Assembly: GCA_023511535.1 (NCBI GenBank)
Contig: JAIMBK010000012.1
Location: 1-54,087, forward strand
Origin: Armatimonadota bacterium
GTDB taxonomy: Bacteria > Bacillota > Desulfotomaculia > Desulfotomaculales > Nap2-2B
DNA length: 54,087 bases
Reading direction: 5' to 3'
Made by a program: the position numbers and the translations under genes. The first letter of the stretch is position 1. Every line of letters begins with the position of its first letter. The notes under the pieces were generated by a model. It did not search any database, had not been told where the DNA came from, and saw nothing but the letters and a program-made list of their open reading frames with translations. Below are positions 25,112-32,850 of the stretch, piece after piece.

Positions 25112-25147
25112 GGGAATAGGGGTTAGGGGTTAGGGATTAAGAATAGG
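25111..25147 (+). repeat. Dispersed repeat family B
   Basis: AGGGAATAGGGGTTAGGGG and a following TTAGGGATTAAG unit, directly after the RNase J terminator. Confidence 0.78.
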
Positions 25148-25226
25148 AATTTTTGCCCCTGGCCCTTAACCCCTGTTTTTTATGTGATGGGGAATTGGTG
25201 GCTGGATCGAGAAAAGGTTGGATGTA

Positions 25227-25256
25227 TTGACAAAATGATGAGGTGCTTCTTATAAT
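25227..25256 (+). promoter_or_regulatory. Strong sigma-A promoter of the RpiR-type regulator
   Basis: TTGACA (25227-25232), 18 bases, TATAAT (25251-25256), both consensus hexamers. Confidence 0.8.
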
Positions 25257-25295
25257 GGGGGCAAGTTGAGCGCCCGCGGACACGGGGAGGTGTCT

Positions 25296-26144
25296 TTGAT
25301 CAAGGAAGATATTATCGTCAGGCTGCAGAAAAATTTTCCCCGGTTTACGAAAAGCCAGCGGAATATTGCCGATTACCTGCTGGCCCATCCGGACCGGGTG
25401 GCCTTTTTGACCGCTTCCCGGCTGGGCCGCGAACTGGGGATCAGCGAATCGACGGTGGTGCGGTTTGCCGTCGCCCTGGGTTACAGCGGCTACCCGGAAA
25501 TGCAAAAAGACGTCCAGGAAATTATCCGCAATAAATTGAGCACCGCCGAACGGATGAAGTTGTCTGTCGGCGATAAAAATATCCTGACCAAGATTATCCG
25601 GACGGATATGCAGAATCTCCAGCTGACCCTGGAAGAAATTTCGCAGGAGGACTTCAACCGGGCCGTAGAGGCTATCCACCGGGCCCGGCGGATTTACGTG
25701 GCGGGGGTGCGCAGCGCGGCTGCCCTGGCCCACTTTTTAAGCTTTTACCTGGATCTGGTTTTAAAAAATAAGACCATTATTAAAGATATGGAAGCGATGT
25801 TTGAAGATCTGATTACCATCAGCGCAGAAGATCTGGTCATCGGGATCAGCTTCCACCGCTATACCAGGCGGGTGGTCGAATTTTTAAGCTGCGCCAGGGA
25901 AAGGGGCGCCCGGATCATCGCCCTCACGGACAGCGTTCTTTCGCCGCTCGCCCAGTCCGCCGATATTACACTCCTTGCCCGCAGCGATATCAATTCTTTT
26001 ATTGATTCTTTCGTTGCGCCTTTGAGCGTAATTAATGCCCTGCTTACCGCGGTGAGTGAAAAGGACCGGGAAGGCGTGCTCCATACCCTCTCGGAAATGG
26101 AAAGTTTGTGGAAACAATTGGGTGTTTATTATAACCACGTTTAA
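25296..26144 (+). CDS. MurR/RpiR-family transcriptional regulator
   Basis: 282 residues. An N-terminal helix-turn-helix (TKSQRNIADYLL, LGRELGISESTVVRFAVALG at about 46-65) is followed by a SIS sugar-phosphate-binding domain (YVAGVRSAAALAHFLSF, IGISFHRYTRRVVEF, IIALTDSVLSPLAQSADI). TTG 25296 follows GGGGAGGTG; an in-frame TTG at 25266 has no such site. This family senses sugar phosphates or other small anions. The NicX-like and CoA-transferase genes downstream may be its targets. Confidence 0.88.
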   Translation: MIKEDIIVRLQKNFPRFTKSQRNIADYLLAHPDRVAFLTASRLGRELGISESTVVRFAVALGYSGYPEMQKDVQEIIRNKLSTAERMKLSVGDKNILTKIIRTDMQNLQLTLEEISQEDFNRAVEAIHRARRIYVAGVRSAAALAHFLSFYLDLVLKNKTIIKDMEAMFEDLITISAEDLVIGISFHRYTRRVVEFLSCARERGARIIALTDSVLSPLAQSADITLLARSDINSFIDSFVAPLSVINALLTAVSEKDREGVLHTLSEMESLWKQLGVYYNHV

Positions 26145-26231
26145 TTCAGATCGCTTCGCCCGAGCCAATCCAGCATCGTTTTCTTTGTTTGGGGTGAACG
26201 CGTCAGACAGCAGGCGAAACTTAAAGTTTCC

Positions 26232-26256
26232 AACCGGGGAATTCCCGGTTTTTTAT
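26232..26256 (+). terminator. Terminator of the RpiR-type gene
   Basis: AACCGGG, GAATT, CCCGGTT, TTTTATTT. Confidence 0.8.
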
Positions 26257-26484
26257 TTAAAAAAATTTTTTAAGCCGGGAGAAAAAAAGAAGGATTTTTA
26301 AATGGAACGGAGAAGTAATGATGGTAATATTGCATCATATATTTTTTATGCAAGAATTATGTTATCAGCAGAAACAAGGGAGTTACCAATGGGAACGTTC
26401 GTTCCCTTCATAAAGTAAATTATGTAAAAGTATTTACCCCTATTTCCTGACCCCTAATTCCTATTTTTAAGGGAGGTCTTCAGA
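26257..26484. promoter_or_regulatory. AT-rich intergenic stretch with two palindromes and a family B repeat
   Basis: TTGCAT (26330-26335), 12 bases, ATGCAA (26348-26353); GGGAACG-TT-CGTTCCC (26391-26406); and an inverted family B unit (26432-26464, ACCCCTATTTCCTGACCCCT and on). The sharp 16-base palindrome is a candidate operator for the next gene. I could not place a convincing promoter. Confidence 0.5.
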
Positions 26485-27477
26485 ATGTCGCTCATTATCG
26501 AGGCAAGCGTTCAGGCGCGGAAGATTATTGAACAGCTGCTGGCGGTCAAAGCGGGCGAAGAAGTAATCATCGTCTGTGATACGGCTACGGACATGCGTAT
26601 GGCTTACGCCCTGGCCGCCGCCGTCCAGGCGGTGGGCGCGGAGTACACCATCTGCATGATTCCCAGCCGGAATCCGGGCGACAAATCCACCAATATTAAT
26701 AAAATCATTGAAAGCGCGTATCAGGGGGCGGACGTAAGTATCGGGCTGACGCGGTCCTCCGGATCTTCCATCTACAACCAGGCCATCTGGGACCGCTTGA
26801 AGGCGAAAAAGATCCGCCATTGCTCCATGGTCATGCGGGATATGGACAACTGGATCAAGGGCGGCGCCCTGGCCGATTACGAAGCCCTTTATGCCGAGGG
26901 GGAGCGTCTGGCGGAACTGTGGCGGCGGGGAAAAACCATCGAAATTACCAGTCCCCTGGGAACCGATTTAAAAGCGACGATTGCCGGTGAAGTGGTTTAC
27001 GTGGAGTGCGGCAAAGCCCACCTGCCGGGAATGCAGATGGCCTTTTCCGACGGCGAAGTTTCCCAGATGCCCAACGAAGGCTCGGCCAGCGGGCGGCTGG
27101 TGATTGACGGGCCGATCTGCTACATTGGCAGTCACGCGGAACCAATTACGCTGGAGGTGGCCAACGGAAAGGTGTACAGCTGCACGGGGGAGGGTCCGGC
27201 GGCCAGGCGCCTGAAGCAAATCCTGGCGGAAGTGGAAAACGCCGCCAATATCGCCGAGATTGGGATCGGCTTAAACCCCCTGTCTTTACGCAACGGCGAC
27301 TTCGAAGAGGAAAAAAAGGCGCGGGGAAACGTCCACGTGGCCCTCGGGGCGAACGTCAGCTACGGCGGGACGGTCTACTCGCCCGTGCACATGGATATGG
27401 TCATTTACGATGCCACGGTCAAAATTGATGGTAAATTAATTGTGGAAAACGGGAAAATCGTTTTTGAACGGGAATAG
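26485..27477 (+). CDS. M29 aminopeptidase/NicX-like metalloprotein
   Basis: 330 residues. The N-terminal half has ARKIIEQLLAVKAGEEVIIV and VGAEYTICMIPSRN; the C-terminal half has VYVECGKAHLPGMQM, GIGLNPLS and the metal-type SPVHMDMVIYDATV (about 298-311), where H and D sit two apart as in NicX. The family includes thermophilic aminopeptidase T and the ring-cleaving 2,5-dihydroxypyridine dioxygenase NicX. In an anaerobe an oxygenase is unlikely, so a hydrolase on a cyclic or peptide substrate is more plausible. ATG 26485 follows AAGGGAGGTC. The CoA transferase lies downstream. Confidence 0.72.
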   Translation: MSLIIEASVQARKIIEQLLAVKAGEEVIIVCDTATDMRMAYALAAAVQAVGAEYTICMIPSRNPGDKSTNINKIIESAYQGADVSIGLTRSSGSSIYNQAIWDRLKAKKIRHCSMVMRDMDNWIKGGALADYEALYAEGERLAELWRRGKTIEITSPLGTDLKATIAGEVVYVECGKAHLPGMQMAFSDGEVSQMPNEGSASGRLVIDGPICYIGSHAEPITLEVANGKVYSCTGEGPAARRLKQILAEVENAANIAEIGIGLNPLSLRNGDFEEEKKARGNVHVALGANVSYGGTVYSPVHMDMVIYDATVKIDGKLIVENGKIVFERE

Positions 27478-27562
27478 GCGCCCTGGAAGCAGTTTTTTAA
27501 GTTTGCGTCTGGTCACATTTGCCAGGAGGATAATCTTTGCTTTGCGCAGAAGTAATCGACGA

Positions 27563-27615
27563 GAGACTCCTCCACGCGGTTTGGGCGGTTTATTTCGCCC
27601 GCGCCGAAGAGTCTC
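27563..27615 (+). other. Nested inverted repeat, possible structured RNA or 5' leader
   Basis: GAGACTC (27563-27569) pairs with GAGTCTC (27609-27615). Inside, GGGCG pairs with CGCCC across GTTTATTT. It lies in the 215-base gap between the NicX-like and CoA-transferase genes. No T-run follows, and no known RNA family is recognised. Confidence 0.5.
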
Positions 27616-27692
27616 AGTGGCCGGCGCTTTTGCAGCCGGTCAGCCATCCTGGCGGTAAATCAACGTACTACTTTTAAGGAAGGAAGTGGCTT

Positions 27693-28895
27693 ATGTCAAC
27701 CGGACAAGAAATCAAACTGCCCCTCACCGGCGTCAAAGTCCTGGACATTTCCCGCGTTTTGACCGGCCCCTTTGCCACCATGCTGTTGGGCGACCTGGGG
27801 GCGGAAATCATCAAGGTGGAAATGCCCGGCACCGGAGACGAAACGAGGGCCTGGGGGCCGCCTTTTGTCGAAGGGGAAAGTGCCTATTTTTTAAGCATTA
27901 ACCGGAACAAAAAAAGCATTACGGTGAACCTGAAAGCGCCGGAAGGAAAAGAGATCATCTACCGGCTGGCGAAAGAAGCGGACGTGATGATCGAAAACTT
28001 CCTCCCCGGCACCGTGCAGCGCCTGGGGCTGGATTACGAGAAAATCAAAGCATTCAACCCCGGGATCATCTACTGTTCCATTTCCGGGTACGGCCAGGAC
28101 GGCCCCTACCGCAACCACCCGGCCTACGACCTGTTGATGCAGGGTGAGGGCGGGCTGATGTCCATCACCGGGGAAAAGGACGGGGATCCGGTGCGCATCG
28201 GGGTGGCGATCATCGACATCGGGGCGGGGATGTACGCCGTGATTGCGATTTTAAGCGCCCTGCTGACGAAAAAGGAAACCGGGAAAGGCCAGTACATCGA
28301 CATCTCCCTCCTCGATACGGAAGTTTCCTGGCTGACCTACATGGCCTGCAATTACTTCGCTTCCGGAAAAAACCCCATCCGCCTGGGTTCGGCCCATCCT
28401 TCCATTGTTCCCTACCGGGCCTACCGGGCCAAAGACAAATACTTTATCCTGGCTGTAGGCAACGACGCCATCTGGCAGCGTTTCTGCGCCGCCCTGGAGC
28501 TGCCCTTTGCCAACGATCCGAAGTTCGTCACCAACGAAAAAAGGGTGGCCCACCGGGAGGAGCTGGACCGGCTGCTGGCGGACATTTTCATCCAGAAAGA
28601 GGCCGCTTACTGGGTGGAAACCTTGCACGCCCACAAGGTGCCCTGCGGGATGATCAATGCCATTTCCGAAGTGGTTGCGCATCCCCAGGTCCTCCACCGG
28701 GGAATGGTGGTGGAAATGGAGCACGAAAAAGCGGGAAAGGTAAAAGTGCTGGGCAATCCCATCAAGTTTTCGGAAATGCCCGTGCAGTACCGGACGCCCC
28801 CGCCGCTTTTGGGCCGGCACACCGAAGAAATTCTTTCCGGATTGGGGTATCCGGAGGAAGAAATTGCCAGGCTGAGGGCTTCCGGCGTGATTTAA
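27693..28895 (+). CDS. CaiB/BaiF-type (family III) CoA transferase
   Basis: 400 residues. GVKVLDISRVLTGPFATMLL (about 12-31), LGAEIIKVEMPGTGDETR, FLSINRNKKSITVNL and the aspartate-containing YDLLMQGEGGLMSITGE (about 144-160) are typical; that aspartate forms the acyl-enzyme. The family moves CoA between carboxylic acids (formyl/oxalyl, carnitine, bile acids, succinyl/itaconate types). ATG 27693 follows AAGGAAGTGG at a normal distance. The specific acids are unknown. Confidence 0.9.
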   Translation: MSTGQEIKLPLTGVKVLDISRVLTGPFATMLLGDLGAEIIKVEMPGTGDETRAWGPPFVEGESAYFLSINRNKKSITVNLKAPEGKEIIYRLAKEADVMIENFLPGTVQRLGLDYEKIKAFNPGIIYCSISGYGQDGPYRNHPAYDLLMQGEGGLMSITGEKDGDPVRIGVAIIDIGAGMYAVIAILSALLTKKETGKGQYIDISLLDTEVSWLTYMACNYFASGKNPIRLGSAHPSIVPYRAYRAKDKYFILAVGNDAIWQRFCAALELPFANDPKFVTNEKRVAHREELDRLLADIFIQKEAAYWVETLHAHKVPCGMINAISEVVAHPQVLHRGMVVEMEHEKAGKVKVLGNPIKFSEMPVQYRTPPPLLGRHTEEILSGLGYPEEEIARLRASGVI

Positions 28896-29040
28896 AGGGC
28901 CGGGGCCCGGCAAGCTGCATCGTCGTTTGTGGAAAGCGGGTGCTGTCTGATTGTTCCCGGGGTGTTTACCGATGGAACCGGGATCGGCCTGGTTTTGCTT
29001 ACCGGTTTGGATCAGTTCCTGCGGACAAGGCGCAGCTCCG
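28896..29040. other. Gene-free spacer, nothing recognised
   Basis: First part of the 801-base gap before dapB. It is G+C-rich like coding DNA but no open frame on either strand has recognisable content, so it could be gene remains. The rest of the gap is itemised separately. Confidence 0.5.
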
Positions 29041-29054
29041 GGTCGCCGGAAAAA

Positions 29055-29078
29055 CAGGAATTAGGGGTTAGGAATTAG
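29055..29078 (+). repeat. Dispersed repeat family B, left half split by an inserted element
   Basis: AGGAATTAGGGGTTAGGAAT, continuing as TTAGGAATTAGGGCA at 29206-29220 on the far side of the inserted element. Confidence 0.75.
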
Positions 29079-29205
29079 TACTACAGCGTAATTTTAGAAG
29101 ATACATTAAGATGTAGCCTGGTGTTTCCCAGGCTCACCGGAAATACTGAAAGCTCCTGAAATCCGAATGATGGCCAGGTTCAGAAAATGAATTTACGCTG
29201 TAGTA
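29079..29205. mobile_element. Miniature inverted-repeat element with TA target duplication (IS630/Tc1-like)
   Basis: CTACAGCGTAA at 29081 is matched by TTACGCTGTAG ending at 29203: 11 perfect bases, more with mismatches. TA dinucleotides flank both ends (29079-29080, 29204-29205). The 123-base body is non-coding and contains the hairpin AGCCTGG-6 bases-CCAGGCT. A TA duplication is the mark of IS630/Tc1-mariner transposition, so a non-autonomous relative is likely. It sits inside a family B repeat. Confidence 0.75.
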
Positions 29206-29240
29206 TTAGGAATTAGGGCAAATACTTTATCCATTCCGAC

Positions 29241-29332
29241 ATCTGACGACTGACTACCGACGACCGGTTAGAGCAGGCACAAAGGCACAAAGTAAAATAT
29301 TCCCGACTTTATTTCTTTGTACCTCGGTGCCT
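29241..29332. repeat. Composite of repeat family C and an inverted pair of family A
   Basis: GACGACTGACTACCGACGAC (family C, 29244-29263), then GGCACAAAGGCACAAAG (29276-29292) and its inverted counterpart CTTTGTACCTCGGTGCCT (29315-29332) across a 22-base AT-rich loop. Confidence 0.8.
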
Positions 29333-29381
29333 ATATTACCATTTTTTATTCATCTGTACTATAATTTAACTAAATTTTTAC

Positions 29382-29411
29382 TTGACGCGATACCCTAAAG
29401 GATGATATAAT
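29382..29411 (+). promoter_or_regulatory. Promoter of the riboswitch-dapB transcript
   Basis: TTGACG (29382-29387), 18 bases, TATAAT (29406-29411), about 20 bases before the riboswitch aptamer. Confidence 0.75.
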
Positions 29412-29430
29412 TAACCAACTTAATAAATTG

Positions 29431-29585
29431 TACCGCCGAGTTCTTTGGTTGCAAAGAAGCGGAGGACCCAATTTCCCGGGGTGAATCTCCCGGAATGGCT
29501 GTTGTCTGTTATTCCGGGAGTAGGGTTAACCTTCGACCCGAACCCGTCAGCTAACTTCGCAGGCGTGGAAGGAAGGATACGTATG
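29431..29585 (+). promoter_or_regulatory. Cyclic-di-AMP riboswitch (ydaO-yuaA class)
   Basis: Conserved blocks in order: CCGCCGAGTTCTTTGG, GCGGAGGACCCAA, GGGGTGAATC, a variable hairpin (TCCCGGAAT / ATTCCGGGA), AGGGTTAACCTTCGACCCG, then AACCCGTCAGCTAACTTCGC with AGGCGTGGAAGG. These are the signature of ydaO RNAs, which turn expression off when c-di-AMP is high. A terminator follows before dapB. Confidence 0.9.
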
Positions 29586-29628
29586 TGCCTTTTCTCTTGA
29601 AGTTCGAGAAGTGCACATTGCTTCTTTC

Positions 29629-29665
29629 ACCCCGGGAAATGATTTAACCGGGGTTTATTTTTTGC
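29629..29665 (+). terminator. Expression-platform terminator of the c-di-AMP riboswitch
   Basis: ACCCCGG (29629-29635), 12-base loop, CCGGGGT (29648-29654), then TTATTTTTTG. It is placed between the aptamer and dapB as expected of a transcription-terminating switch. Confidence 0.85.
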
Positions 29666-29696
29666 TTCTACTTTAAGAAAGGGAGGTCTTGGTAGC

Positions 29697-30545
29697 GTGG
29701 CAATTAGAGTAGCGCTGATTGGTCCCGGCCGGATGGGGCAGGTGGTGGCCCGGAATTTTTTAAAACATCCGCTGGTCAAACTCGTTCTGGTGGCCAGCCG
29801 CCCCGGCAGCGAAAAAGTGGGCAGGGATCTGGGGGAAATTTTGGAGCTGCCCCCGACGGGGTTAATTATCAAAAGCAGCGATCACCTGGCCGAAGCCTTC
29901 AATGCAACTCGTCCGGATCTGGTCATCGACTTTACCACCCCGGAAGCCAGCCTGCGGAACCTGAAAATTGCGGCGAAGAGCGGCATCCACCTGATTGTGG
30001 GCACCACCGGATACACGAGGTTTCAATTGGAAGCCCTGCGGTCTTACGCCGAAATGTACCGGGTCAGCCTGGTCATGGCGACCAACCTTTCGATCGGGAT
30101 TAATGTGCTGATGCACGCGGCCCGGAAGATGGCCGCCATCCTGGGCGGGTTTGATGTAGAAATTATTGAGGAGCACCACCGTTACAAGAAAGATGCGCCT
30201 TCAGGCACGGCTTTGCGCCTGGCCCAGGCGGTGGCCCGGGAGATCGAAATCAACCCGGACAAGGGGCTTGTTTTCGGGCGGCACGGCAATAAAAAGCGGG
30301 ATCAAAAAGAGATCGCCATTCACGCCGTCCGCGGCGGGGGAACAGTAGGGGTGCACAAAATCATCTTTATCAGCGACAACGAGCGCCTGGAGATTACCCA
30401 CGAGTCGTTAAACCGCAACGCCTTTACCGATTGCCTGATCCGGATCCTTGAGTACGTGTATCTGCATCCCCCAGGCATTTACACGGTGGAGGAAGCTTTA
30501 GGCCTGGAGCCGCCCGAAAAGGTTGTGGAGGAGGAAGTTTCTTAA
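29697..30545 (+). CDS. dapB: 4-Hydroxy-tetrahydrodipicolinate reductase (DapB-like)
   Basis: 282 residues. The NAD(P) loop GPGRMGQVV (9-17), VIDFTTPEASL, IVGTTGY and the catalytic stretch IIEEHHRYKKDAPSGTAL (about 155-172, with HH and K) identify DapB, which leads to diaminopimelate, lysine and spore dipicolinate. GTG 29697 follows GGGAGGTC. It is slightly longer than usual, with a C-terminal extension (PPEKVVEEEVS). No other lysine genes adjoin it; control by the c-di-AMP riboswitch is the notable point. Its stop shares TTAA with the convergent gene. Confidence 0.88.
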   Translation: MAIRVALIGPGRMGQVVARNFLKHPLVKLVLVASRPGSEKVGRDLGEILELPPTGLIIKSSDHLAEAFNATRPDLVIDFTTPEASLRNLKIAAKSGIHLIVGTTGYTRFQLEALRSYAEMYRVSLVMATNLSIGINVLMHAARKMAAILGGFDVEIIEEHHRYKKDAPSGTALRLAQAVAREIEINPDKGLVFGRHGNKKRDQKEIAIHAVRGGGTVGVHKIIFISDNERLEITHESLNRNAFTDCLIRILEYVYLHPPGIYTVEEALGLEPPEKVVEEEVS

Positions 30546-31198
30546 GGGGCTTTTGGATCGCCAAAAAAATATTCCGCGTCGACAGTGGGGCCATCCCGGT
30601 AAGTTGTTTCGGGGTGGCCTTCGTAATAGCGGCGGGCCCGCTCGCCCACCGTTTTGCCCAGCCAGTAGTTGATTCCGCCGGCCAGAGCCAGGCCGGCCAG
30701 GGGGATGAGGCGTAAGATAGTGGAACGGGCCGTGGTGCGCACGCCCAGGGAGATGAGGAGCCTTTCCGCGGCGGTCGTAAAGGCTTCTTTGGACAGCTGG
30801 AGGACCACGGTGCGGGAAAGGCTGTTGCCCACGCTGCCGGCGCCGGCGGCCAGGACGAAGGCCCAGAAGGCTTCTTTCCGGTAACCGGGGCCGGTCAGGT
30901 CGCGGCCGTAAAGGGCGGCGATCTCCAGCACCAGGCGGGAGAGCAGGCAGGTGAGCAGCATAATGTCGGCGGCCACCCCGCCGAAAAGGGCGATCAGCGT
31001 CCCGACGCCGGGGATAATGGCCGGAACGGCGGTCAGCGCCCCCGTCAGGGCGCACTGAAAGGCTCTTTCGGAAATGATTATTTGCGCCAGGTCAGCCCGG
31101 GAAAGCCCGGGATGGCGCTCTTTTAGGCGTTTGATTTTCGCCTGGATTTCGCCGGCCGGCGGCGCGTCAAAGGGGTTGAAGCCGCGCATCAAACTCAC
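30542..31198 (-). CDS. EcsC/DUF697-like membrane-associated protein of unknown function
   Basis: 218 residues. A charged N-terminal third (KRLKERHPGLSRADLAQIII) is followed by hydrophobic segments GALTAVPAIIPGVGTLIALF (about 54-73), DIMLLTCLLSRLVLEIAALY and LRLIPLAGLALAGGINYWLG (about 163-182). The VPAIIPGVGT motif resembles EcsC or DUF697 proteins. Function unknown. It converges with dapB and overlaps it by four bases. The start lies behind TTGAGAGGTGAG on the minus strand. Confidence 0.65.
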   Translation of the reverse strand: MSLMRGFNPFDAPPAGEIQAKIKRLKERHPGLSRADLAQIIISERAFQCALTGALTAVPAIIPGVGTLIALFGGVAADIMLLTCLLSRLVLEIAALYGRDLTGPGYRKEAFWAFVLAAGAGSVGNSLSRTVVLQLSKEAFTTAAERLLISLGVRTTARSTILRLIPLAGLALAGGINYWLGKTVGERARRYYEGHPETTYRDGPTVDAEYFFGDPKAP

Positions 31199-31224
31199 CT
31201 CTCAAGAACAGGCCTAAAGGCAGC

Positions 31225-31242
31225 GGGCACAAAGGCACAAAG
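31225..31242 (+). repeat. Dispersed repeat family A, single short copy
   Basis: GCGGGCACAAAGGCACAAAG lies in the 94-base gap between two minus-strand genes. Confidence 0.7.
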
Positions 31243-31292
31243 ACGGTCGCCACTCTTCAGGCGGAGGCCGTCGGGCTTATTTTTACCTCCAT

Positions 31293-32687
31293 CTACTGGC
31301 GGGGGTTCTTTCCCCTGGTCAGCGTTCGAATGACAACGCCCGCTCCGGAGGCGGCCATGCTGAAAAATCCCTTGTGCCTGGTCAAGATGTCTTCCAGGGC
31401 GCCCAGCACTTTGTCGATTTGTTCGTACGTCACGGTAAGCGGCGGTTCTAAGCGAATGACGTTGGGGTTGTTCAGGGTGTAAGCCGTGATGATCCCGTGT
31501 TTGTTCAGCAACTCGCCGGCCACCAGGCTTCCGGTGTATTCCCCGGCCAGCCTGTCGGTCAACCCGCCGGACAGGCGGGCGGCCAGGCCGCCGGGCTGGT
31601 TGAATTCAAGGCCGATCAAAAGGCCGCGCCCGCGCACGTCCTTGACGAGCGGAAAACGTTCCTTCAACCCCTGGAGACCCTGGAGGAAGTAATCGCCCTT
31701 TTCTTTGGCTGCGGCGGGCAGGTTTTCTTCCCTGATCACCTGGATGGCGGCGATGGCGGCCGCGGCGGCCCAGGTGTTGCCGCCGAAAGTGGAGGTGTGC
31801 AAAAGGGCCTTCTCCATGCCGCCGTATGCTTTTTTCCAGATTTCGTCCGTGGTTACGCAGGCACCGATGGGCATAATCCCGCCGCCCAGGGACTTGGCCA
31901 GGCAAAGAATATCCGGAACCACCCCTTCCTGCTCGCAGGCGAACATGGTCCCCGTGCGGCCGAAACCGGTCTGGACCTCGTCGACAATCAAAAGGGTGCC
32001 GTACTGGCGGCACAGGTTGGCGGCCTGCGCCAGGTAACCCGCCGGGGGCAAATTGATCCCCCCTTCGCCCTGGATCGGTTCAACGATAAAAGCGGCGGCC
32101 TTCCCTTTTTTCAGTTCGTAGGCCAGCGCCCGGGCATCGCCGAAGGGGACGGCGGTGCACCCCGGGAGGAGCGGTTCGAAAGGCTGCTGGTACTTTTCCC
32201 GGCCGGTTACCGAAAGCGCGCCGAAACTTTTTCCGTGAAAGGAATTGTGGCAGGAAATGAATTCCTTCCTTCCGGTAGCCGCCCGGGCCAGCTTGAGCGC
32301 CCCTTCCACCGCCTCGCAGCCGCTGTTGCAGAAAAACGAGCGCTGCAGGTTGCCGGGTGTGATTTGCGCCAGGTTATGGGCCAGCGCCGCCGCCAGCGCG
32401 CCCAGGGAGCTTTGAATTAAGTTGGGCAGCGGGCGCACTTTTTCCAGGGCGGCCAGCACCGCCGGGTGGTTGTGGCCGAGATTCAGCGCGCCGAAGCCCC
32501 CTAAAAAATCTAAATATTCCCTTCCCTCCGTGTCCCAAACACTGACGCCTGCGGCCCGCACAAACACTTTATCCAGGTCTAAAAGCTTCAGCATCCCGGC
32601 CAGGCCGGCGTTGAGATAATTTTTATGAAATTCCACAACCTGTTCCCGGCTGAGGCTAAGCGCTTCCTCTATTTTTAAAAGATCCAA
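31293..32687 (-). CDS. Class III PLP aminotransferase (putrescine/acetylornithine type)
   Basis: 464 residues. Fold-type I motifs: LDFLGGFGALNLGHNHPAVL (59-78), FFCNSGCEAVEGALK (118-132), SCHNSFHGKS, IVDEVQTGFGRTG (234-246) and the PLP lysine K265 in LCLAKSLGGG. The N-terminal FHKNYLNAGLAGMLKLL and overall length resemble YgjG, putrescine aminotransferase, more than the shorter ArgD; ornithine or acetylornithine remain possible. It is monocistronic. The 163-base gap to the divergent gene at 32851 includes a TATAAT at 32806 facing right. Confidence 0.87.
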   Translation of the reverse strand: MDLLKIEEALSLSREQVVEFHKNYLNAGLAGMLKLLDLDKVFVRAAGVSVWDTEGREYLDFLGGFGALNLGHNHPAVLAALEKVRPLPNLIQSSLGALAAALAHNLAQITPGNLQRSFFCNSGCEAVEGALKLARAATGRKEFISCHNSFHGKSFGALSVTGREKYQQPFEPLLPGCTAVPFGDARALAYELKKGKAAAFIVEPIQGEGGINLPPAGYLAQAANLCRQYGTLLIVDEVQTGFGRTGTMFACEQEGVVPDILCLAKSLGGGIMPIGACVTTDEIWKKAYGGMEKALLHTSTFGGNTWAAAAAIAAIQVIREENLPAAAKEKGDYFLQGLQGLKERFPLVKDVRGRGLLIGLEFNQPGGLAARLSGGLTDRLAGEYTGSLVAGELLNKHGIITAYTLNNPNVIRLEPPLTVTYEQIDKVLGALEDILTRHKGFFSMAASGAGVVIRTLTRGKNPRQ

Positions 32688-32850
32688 AGAAATCCCTCCC
32701 GGCGGTTTTTAAAAGGGATTTGGAAAGCCAATAATATGCTAACACTCCGGGAAATGCTCTGTCAATAAAAAACAGCCCCTGCTTTCCTCAGGGAAGGATA
32801 ATTGTTATAATTAGACGTGAGCTCAATCGGATGCGCGGGAGGAAGGACCG

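Noticed and set aside
26485-27477. Confident assignment as 2,5-dihydroxypyridine dioxygenase (NicX)
   Set aside because: Only fold-level features and the HxD pair are visible, and an oxygen-dependent enzyme does not suit the likely anaerobic lifestyle, so a general M29/NicX-like call is kept.
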